64,000 nucleotides of DNA from positions 25,086-89,085 of the forward strand of contig NW_019775529.1 of NCBI RefSeq assembly GCF_001039355.2, in the 5' to 3' direction. The notes under the pieces were generated by a model. It was not told the DNA's origin, made no database searches, and was given only the letters and a program-made list of their open reading frames with translations. Position numbers and translations under genes: made by a program. Below are positions 58,330 to 64,000 of this stretch, one piece after another; position 1 is the first letter of the stretch, and each line of letters starts with the position of its first letter. The DNA is from Lingula anatina (Eukaryota > Brachiopoda > Lingulata > Lingulida > Lingulidae).

Positions 58330-59059
58330 AATGAATCATATGTAAACATCGACTGAAGGAGAGAGAGAAATTAATCATATTTAAGCGGACAGACCTCCAC
58401 AGAATTAGGATCTGTAGATTTTTGGTACATGAAGTGCAGGTCCTCCGGACCTTCAGTTCCTCCAAAGTTTTCCCCATGTTTAAATTCGCAATACACAAAT
58501 GGAAAATGAAAAAAAAACAGGAACAGATAAAAAAAAACCATTAAGCTACATTTAGTACAATTCAAAAGTCTATTTTACAATGAAAACGATACACGGATAT
58601 TCCTTTGGTGTATAAAATGTTACATAATTATATACTGTATCGTCTCGTTAAGTTTATTAGTATAAAACTAGAAAGGCCATTGTATAAACACCGCTACATC
58701 TTACTGGTCTCTGTGCCTTTATCTCTGGCCATTCTCTTGGAGCTGTAGCCCACTTTTTGAAAACGAGGCCAAGTCTAATAGTTTCCCAAATAACCGCCAT
58801 ACGAGCCGTCTACAGGGTATTCTGCACATTATTACATAATTCAGGTGAGAGATGTTCAGATTGGTCAGTAGAAGATGGAGGAGACAGATATTCAGGGTAC
58901 GTTGCTACAATTGCCACATGTCAGCAAAAAATTAAGCACAAAAAATGACATCAGGTTGCATTTGCCTAGCTTCCATACATGATATAATGTAACGTTTCGT
59001 ATTTTGTGTTGACGACGTTGGCCCAAATGACGCAGTTCGCACTTTAGTCCTTAATTCTT
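58330..59059. other. No gene recognised
   Basis: No motifs or repeats seen. Confidence 0.5.
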
Positions 59060-59140
59060 ATCTCACAAATCAACTTTATTCAATTGATAAAGGCCACCGG
59101 CCCATAGCAAATACAGCACAGGGTTACAGTTCGACATTTC
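59060..59140 (-). mobile_element. LINE 3' tail in reverse orientation
   Basis: Reverse complement AAATGTCGAACTGTAACCCT...GGGCCGGTGGCCTTTATCAA with GAATAAAG matches the 3' tail of the plus-strand LINE at 63372-63438 (~90%). It abuts the truncated 5' end of that LINE head to tail in opposite orientation. Confidence 0.8.
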
Positions 59141-59718
59141 ATTATCATTTTTTCGTAAATGAAGATGCACCAAACATCTCACATTTGCTCTTTGCAGACG
59201 ATGCAGTAGAGATAAGTGACACGGTTGGTAGCTTGCAAAAGCTTATATAGTAAAACTAGAAAACTTCTGCAAAAATATGGCATGATGATCAACATAGATA
59301 AAACAAAAATCATCGTATTCAGACGAGGTGGTTATTTAAATAAACATGAAAAATTGTTCCTAAATAATAAGGATCGAGGTAGAAATTGTTAGTACCTAGG
59401 GCTGATATTCTCAGCTTTTTTGTCCTGGAGCAAAGCTAAGAGTACCCTAGCACAGCAAGGAGAAAAAGCCTTGAATATTCTGATATACTTTATCAGAAAA
59501 AATGACGTCTCTTTTGACTCAGTCGCTATATTTGTTTGATCATGTTGTTGTACCAACTCTGTGCTATGGAGCTGAAATTTGGGGCTTCAAGAAATGTGAA
59601 CAAATAGAAATAGTTCAACATAAATTCTGTAAAAAATTATTGGGGCTGAGTTCAAGGACTTCAAATGTCGTGGTCCTCGAAGAAACTGGTAGATGTCCAT
59701 TGTATCCAGTTTACACTA
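59140..59718 (+). mobile_element. LINE reverse transcriptase fragment (part 1 of 3)
   Basis: Reads ISHLLFADDAVEISDTVGSL (motif C FADD), frame change, LLQKYGMMINIDKTKIIVF, YLGLIFSAFLSW (motif E), then LFDHVVVPTLCYGAEIWGF, KFCKKLLGLSSRTSNVVVLE and TGRCPLYPVYT. Two or three frame breaks. Interrupted at a TA site by a DNA transposon; coding resumes at 61955. Same broad LINE group as 10.5 and 33.0 kb. Confidence 0.8.
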
Positions 59719-59729
59719 CCCAGCTAGAA

Positions 59730-60150
59730 AAGCAGTCCCCTTTGCAGTCTGCTTGCAGTCTCCTTTACAGTCCCCCTATGGAGCCTGCTTTGCAGTCTCC
59801 CTAGCAGTCCCCGCTCCCACAGCAGTCTCCTTTGCAGGTATCGTTAAGTATGGAGGGAGTCCCCTTGGCAGTCTTAATTTGCATTTTTGGAACGCGCTGC
59901 CAGGGGGGACTGCCAGGGCAGTCCCCCTAGCAGTCTGCTTGGCAGCCCCCTTAGTAGTCTGCTTGGCAGTCCCCCTGGCAGTCTTAATTTGCATATTTGG
60001 AACGCGCTGCCAGGGAGACTGCCAGGGCAGTCCCCTTGGCAGTCTGCTTTGGCAGTCCCCCTTGCAGTCTGCTTGGCAGCCCCCCTAGCAGTCTGCTTGG
60101 CAGCCTCTCTGGCAGTCTACTCTGCAGTCTCCTTAGCAGTTTGCTTAGCA
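59730..60150. repeat. ~12-bp GCAGTC minisatellite
   Basis: Units of the form CAGTCCCCTTGG/CAGTCTGCTTGG, interrupted twice by TTAATTTGCATxTTTGGAACG. Open frames through it in several phases are low-complexity and not genes. Confidence 0.85.
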
Positions 60151-60159
60151 AAATAAAAT

Positions 60160-61610
60160 TTGGCAAAATCTTTTTATTCATTTATTTATTATTTTTTTAA
60201 AGTCATAATATTCAAACAATAATTACATTTATCAAAAGGAATCTAGAAATTATCTTTCTCCCAAGTATGATTGTAAGTTCAAATCTAAATACAAAATTTC
60301 CCCTTGATCACATAATGTATGTTATCTGATCCATTTATATCTAACATGTTGGTTTATCTCTCTCCATACTATTTAGTTCAGTTTACTATTTTGCATGTAT
60401 ATTTTTCTACAAAGCCCATATTAGCAGAGGGCTGGGAATTCTACTGTACATTATTTAATCATTCCAAAAACTCTGTCACAGAATTCACTGGCCAGGATTC
60501 ATACATCGATACAGACACATACTGTAAGAGCAATATTTCAAGTAATTTTTAAGGTTTTTTTTTAACTAATGTGGACAAGATATACACTAATAAAATTTTT
60601 AAAGTGTACATACCAAAGGAAAAAGGCTCATTTCATTTAAACTTTGTATTTTTAACACAATGCTTGATGATGAAAAGTACAAAGATCGATGTTTTAAAAG
60701 GTATTATCCTCATCTGTGAATTATTGTCTATATTCATGTCAAAAACTGCAAAGTTTGAAATAATATTTTAATTGACAAGGACCAAAATGGTTAAATGCAA
60801 ACCTTTTTCTAGCCTAATAGCAATTTCAAGTACTTTTAAAAACCACAAACACAATTGAAAGTGCTGGACTAAAATTGAACACCTCCCAAAGCTCTATGGA
60901 TCCTGGTGCATCAGTAAACTATACAGTAACATGTAGGAAAATACAAAATCAAAAGGACTTGCATGCTCACTTCTTATCCTGTCTCTGTCTCTCTTCATTT
61001 TTCTTTCTACATGCATTTCCTAAAAATGTCTTCTAGCTTTTTCAATCCAGAAATCAATGTTTTCAGATATCTTGCCTCTTCCTTAGAACATTCCTGACCT
61101 AGCTTCTGGCTTAGATTTTTGAATTAATTAGCTCAACGGTTATGTACTGCCTGTGCTGTAGAGTTATTTGACCTCATTGGGCAAGCTGTAGGTGAACTGT
61201 TTATATCAAACTGACAGTTAAGATAAACATGCCCCTGCCTTGAAATGAATTTGGTTTTGAAAGTTACCTGCAGTTAATTTTAATCACAAGTCCAACTTAA
61301 ATTGATGCTAACTGTGAGGTTTAAAATTTATATATTATGCAATTCTATATCATCATAAGACTTCAATTATTTGTCTAATTTCAATGAAAATAATAGCAAT
61401 AATAAAGGGTATTTTCACATAATTATTTAAAAATATAAATCTAAAAAATGTAATAAAAAATATAAAAAATTAAAAAAAAAATAAAAAACTTCACTCAGTG
61501 AGTAATCAAAAGTTTAGCACATGTGCTTCTCAATTGTGGATAGAAACACTTTTTAAATAACTATTGGGTTGTTTATTGCATACGTTGGGCAACACTGAAA
61601 ATGGCAGTTA
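60160..61610. other. Interior of the DNA transposon, no gene recognised
   Basis: AT-rich with short frames only; A/T runs at 61430-61490. Confidence 0.5.
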
Positions 61611-61629
61611 TTTCAGTTTAGTTTGCAGT

Positions 61630-61850
61630 CCCCTGTGAAAATTATTAAGTTATTGCAGCCTCCTTTGCAGTCCCCTGCAAAATATTTAAGTTATTGCAGT
61701 CCCCTTTGCAGTCTCCTGCAAAATGTTGAAGTTATTGCAGCCTCCTTTGCAGTCCCCTGCAAAATATTTAAGTTATTGCAGCCTCCTTTGCAGTCTCCTG
61801 CAAAATGTTGAAGTTACTGCAGCCCCCTTTGCAGTTTGCCTGCTCAAGGA
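61630..61850. repeat. 41-bp tandem repeat with alternating unit types
   Basis: Five units of GTTATTGCAGCCTCCTTTGC followed by AGTCxCCTGCAAAATxTTxAA; units ending ATATTTAA alternate with units ending ATGTTGAA, so the array grew in 82-bp dimers. Confidence 0.9.
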
Positions 61851-61952
61851 GACTGCACACTGGAGCCCCAGACTGCAAAAGGGCAGTCTCCCTGGCAGTC
61901 TCTTTGGCAGCCTGGGCTCCAGTGGGCAGCCGGGGCTCCTATTCTAGCTGGG

Positions 61953-61996
61953 TATACAACGTATTAAGTATTGGCTGAAATTGATTAGAACCAGAG
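61953..61996 (+). mobile_element. LINE coding fragment (part 2 of 3)
   Basis: Short piece reading QRIKYWLKLIRTR, between two DNA transposons, in frame with both outer parts once the insertions are removed. Confidence 0.8.
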
Positions 61997-62769
61997 AGGT
62001 ACCCTACCCTAGGTTCTAGATTCCGGTATTGCCAGCTCGATCTTGATTTCATATATAACCCATAGTAGCAATACCAGGCTCTAGCGAACAGCGGCAACTC
62101 GGGGGCGTTCTTCTTCAAAATTCTGCCTGGGGCGCTTCCATATTTGGAAGTCACACGTCACAGCTGTGTCCGCCTGGATCCATATTTGGCCGCCTGGAGC
62201 TGCCTTTTCCCACCTTGCACTGAAGTCTCGTGCAGGCGAGACAAGAAGCAATTAAAGTGCCTGATGCGGAGTTAGAAGTTTGAATTGAAAATATCTTGCA
62301 GTCGAAGGACAGTGCCACAATACAAGCAACATTCTGCTGTAAAAACTTATTTTCTTGTAGCCATTGCGCAGCCCTTATAGTGGTATCGGGCATACAGTGT
62401 AGCTGTCAAATTTGGCACACGGCAAGCACATGTATTGTGCACGTGTATATCTCAGGACTAAATGTTCTTTGATAAGCAAAAAATACAAATACATTGGATA
62501 TATCTTTTCTTTCCGAAGAATATTATTTATTTTTTCACTTTACATCTTAAATACAGCAAATAAAATTAAATAAAGCAGAATTAAATTTGTTTTACGTTTT
62601 ATTTTGGTCTGATGACATTCAACTGCAGATTCACTGCAGAGCAGTTCTATTTGATTGACGGAAACCTAACATGGCCGCTGGTCTTCAGTGCTAGTAAAAG
62701 CGACTCCACCACAAGGTATATTTAGCAAGCTAGCTTTTCCGTTGCTCTGACACTCAGGGTAAGGTACCC
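61997..62769. mobile_element. 773-bp nonautonomous DNA transposon in the LINE
   Basis: Ends AGGTACCCTACCCT and AGGGTAAGGTACCC form a 14-bp inverted repeat (12 matches). CAGAG flanks both sides (61992-61996, 62770-62774), a 5-bp duplication; 6 bp (CCAGAG) is also possible. Excision restores TRACYNMLRTLDEHG in frame. No coding frame is convincing. A partial copy is at 63478-64000 and a small derivative at 42609-42780. Confidence 0.85.
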
Positions 62770-63438
62770 CAGAGCTTGCTACAATATGTTGCGTACACTA
62801 GATGAACATGGAAGGACTAACTGGGTGACTAAAGTGAAACAAATAATTTATATGTATGGTTTTGGTAATGCATGGATAGCACAAGACGTGGGTGATATAA
62901 ATACCTTTGTAAGCCAGTTTTTACTTAGGCTGAAGGACTGTGCTAGACAAAATTGGGTTGAAAGCATACAAAATAGTCCAAAACTTTGTGAAAACTATGC
63001 ATTGTTTAAGAGTTTGTTAGAACCTGAAAAATATCTATTTGATGTAAATATTAGGAAACACAGCATTTTCAAGATTCAGGGCTTCAAATCATAGACTTGC
63101 AATAGAAACTGGTAGACATGAAAATTTACAAAAAATAGGTTGTGTAAATATTGCTTAGACAAAAATATTTATGATATTGAAGATGAGAAGCATTTTTTAC
63201 TGGTTTGTCCACGTTATGAGGAATTGAGAGCTTTGTACATTCCTAATTTGAATACTAACAATACATCTTCAAATTGTTATATTGCTATGATGAAAACAAA
63301 AAATCCTGATGCTCTAAACAATCTTGCTAGATTTATTTATCATGGTTTGATTCCTAGAGAAAACTGATGTGAAATGTCGAACTGTAACCTTGTGATGTAT
63401 TTGCTTTGGGCTGGTGGCCTTTATCAATAGAATAAAGT
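62770..63438 (+). mobile_element. LINE C-terminus and 3' tail (part 3 of 3)
   Basis: Reads LRTLDEHGRTNWVTKVK, YGFGNAWIAQDVGD, RLKDCARQNWVES, then (frame change) RASNHRLAIETGRHENL, and after another MCKYCLDKNIYDIEDEKHFL with LVCPRYEELRALY, stop at TGA 63365-63367. Tail GGGCTGGTGGCCTTTATCAA and GAATAAAG reaches the N at 63439. Confidence 0.85.
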
Positions 63439-63439
63439 N

Positions 63440-64000
63440 TACAACGTATTAAGTATTGGCTGAAATTGATTAGAACCAGAGAGGTACCCTACCCTAGGTT
63501 CTAGATTCCGGTATTGCCAGCTCGATCTTGATTTCATATATAACCCATAGTAGCAATACCAGGCTCTAGCGAACAGCGGCAACTCGGGGGCGTTCTTCTT
63601 CAAAATTCTGCCTGGGGCGCTTCCATATTTGGAAGTCACACGTCACAGCTGTGTCCGCCTGGATCCATATTTGGCCGCCTGGAGCTGCCTTTTCCCACCT
63701 TGCACTGAAGTCTCGTGCAGGCGAGACAAGAAGCAATTAAAGTGCCTGATGCGGAGTTAGAAGTTTGAATTGAAAATATCTTGCAGTCGAAGGACAGTGC
63801 CACAATACAAGCAACATTCTGCTGTAAAAACTTATTTTCTTGTAGCCATTGCGCAGCCCTTATAGTGGTATCGGGCATACAGTGTAGCTGTCAAATTTGG
63901 CACACGGCAAGCACATGTATTGTGCACGTGTATATCTCAGGACTAAATGTTCTTTGATAAGCAAAAAATACAAATACATTGGATATATCTTTTCTTTCCG
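63440..64000. repeat. Identical repeat of 61955-62515 after an N join
   Basis: No difference was seen in ~560 bp. The repeat starts exactly at TACAACG, the first base after the right TA of the 2.2-kb transposon. Window ends inside it. Confidence 0.9.

Larger units (their letters stand above)
59719..61952. mobile_element. 2.2-kb nonautonomous DNA transposon with TA target duplication
   Basis: Terminal inverted repeats CCCAGCTAGAA / TTCTAGCTGGG, flanked by TA. Removing it and one TA rejoins the LINE frame exactly (VYT|IQRIKYWLKL). Both ends carry long GCAGTC-rich minisatellites. The middle (60.2-61.6 kb) is AT-rich with no recognised transposase. TA duplication fits Tc1/mariner or a related superfamily, but the ends are not typical Tc1. 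Confidence 0.8.

Noticed and set aside
58241-58498. Frame with Ser-Leu and Thr-His runs
   Set aside because: Product of the TG/AG microsatellite.
59060-59720. Twin-priming 5' inversion of one LINE copy
   Set aside because: The sense LINE continues through two later insertions to its own 3' tail at 63438, so the reversed tail is not its 3' end.
59693-60200. Several overlapping frames rich in Ala, Val, Leu, Cys, Ser
   Set aside because: They are translations of a 12-bp GCAGTC minisatellite in all phases; low complexity, no motifs.
61939-62393. Open frames on the minus strand of the 773-bp element
   Set aside because: Cross the transposon boundary and contain no family motifs.

Overview
The window is nuclear DNA from an animal, most likely a marine invertebrate. 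It is AT-rich, has no dense coding, and carries spliced-exon signals (GT-AG), animal non-LTR retrotransposons of several clades (CR1-like, L1/Tx1-like and an unassigned clade), a Penelope-like fragment, PIF/Harbinger, CACTA, Tc1/mariner, DDE_3 and SWIM/MULE-type remnants, tRNA-derived SINE-like units, and many short TTA-flanked MITEs. The species cannot be named from sequence alone. No prokaryotic operon, rRNA, CRISPR array or intact long gene is visible.

Layout. 0-5 kb: a possible minus-strand multi-exon gene end, a palindromic MITE, a broken CACTA transposase and a broken DDE_3 transposase, then G/C-run repeats. 5.3-10 kb and 16.2-20.8 kb are two diverged copies of one ~4.6 kb composite block. 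Each block holds, in the same minus-strand order, Harbinger transposase, Penelope-like C-terminus, two tandem YqaJ-type nuclease modules and a small two-finger C2H2 ORF. Between them lie a third C2H2 copy split by a LINE, an SGNH-hydrolase ORF with CCAAT-bearing tandem repeats, and a 37-bp minisatellite. 21-34 kb: three SWIM-finger copies on the minus strand interleaved with dead Tc1/mariner copies, in a ~4 kb repeating arrangement broken by assembly gaps; a LINE with a clear 10-bp target duplication sits at 33.0-33.7 kb.

34-47 kb is the most unique part. It holds a possible three-exon secreted-protein gene on the plus strand (35.6-37.2 kb), a tandem tRNA-like SINE, a GC-rich candidate terminal exon on the minus strand (41.7 kb), a CR1/L2-like LINE tail split by a MITE, three related short terminal-exon-like repeats (43.8, 45.1, 46.1 kb), and an L1/Tx1-type LINE fragment. 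47-58 kb is mainly noncoding with minisatellites, MITEs (two Harbinger-like families with TTA target duplications and one hAT-like with an 8-bp duplication), an LTR-promoter-like segment and a CR1-like LINE interrupted by another MITE. 59-63.4 kb is one LINE split by two DNA transposons whose excision in silico restores the reading frame exactly; its end is repeated after a single-N join.

Several single-N joins are flanked by repeated sequence, so part of the duplication is probably unresolved haplotypes or repeat-graph joins. The parts most worth follow-up are the tandem YqaJ/Harbinger/C2H2 block, the 35.6-37.2 kb candidate gene, the triplicated terminal exon, and the nested insertion series at 59-63 kb.
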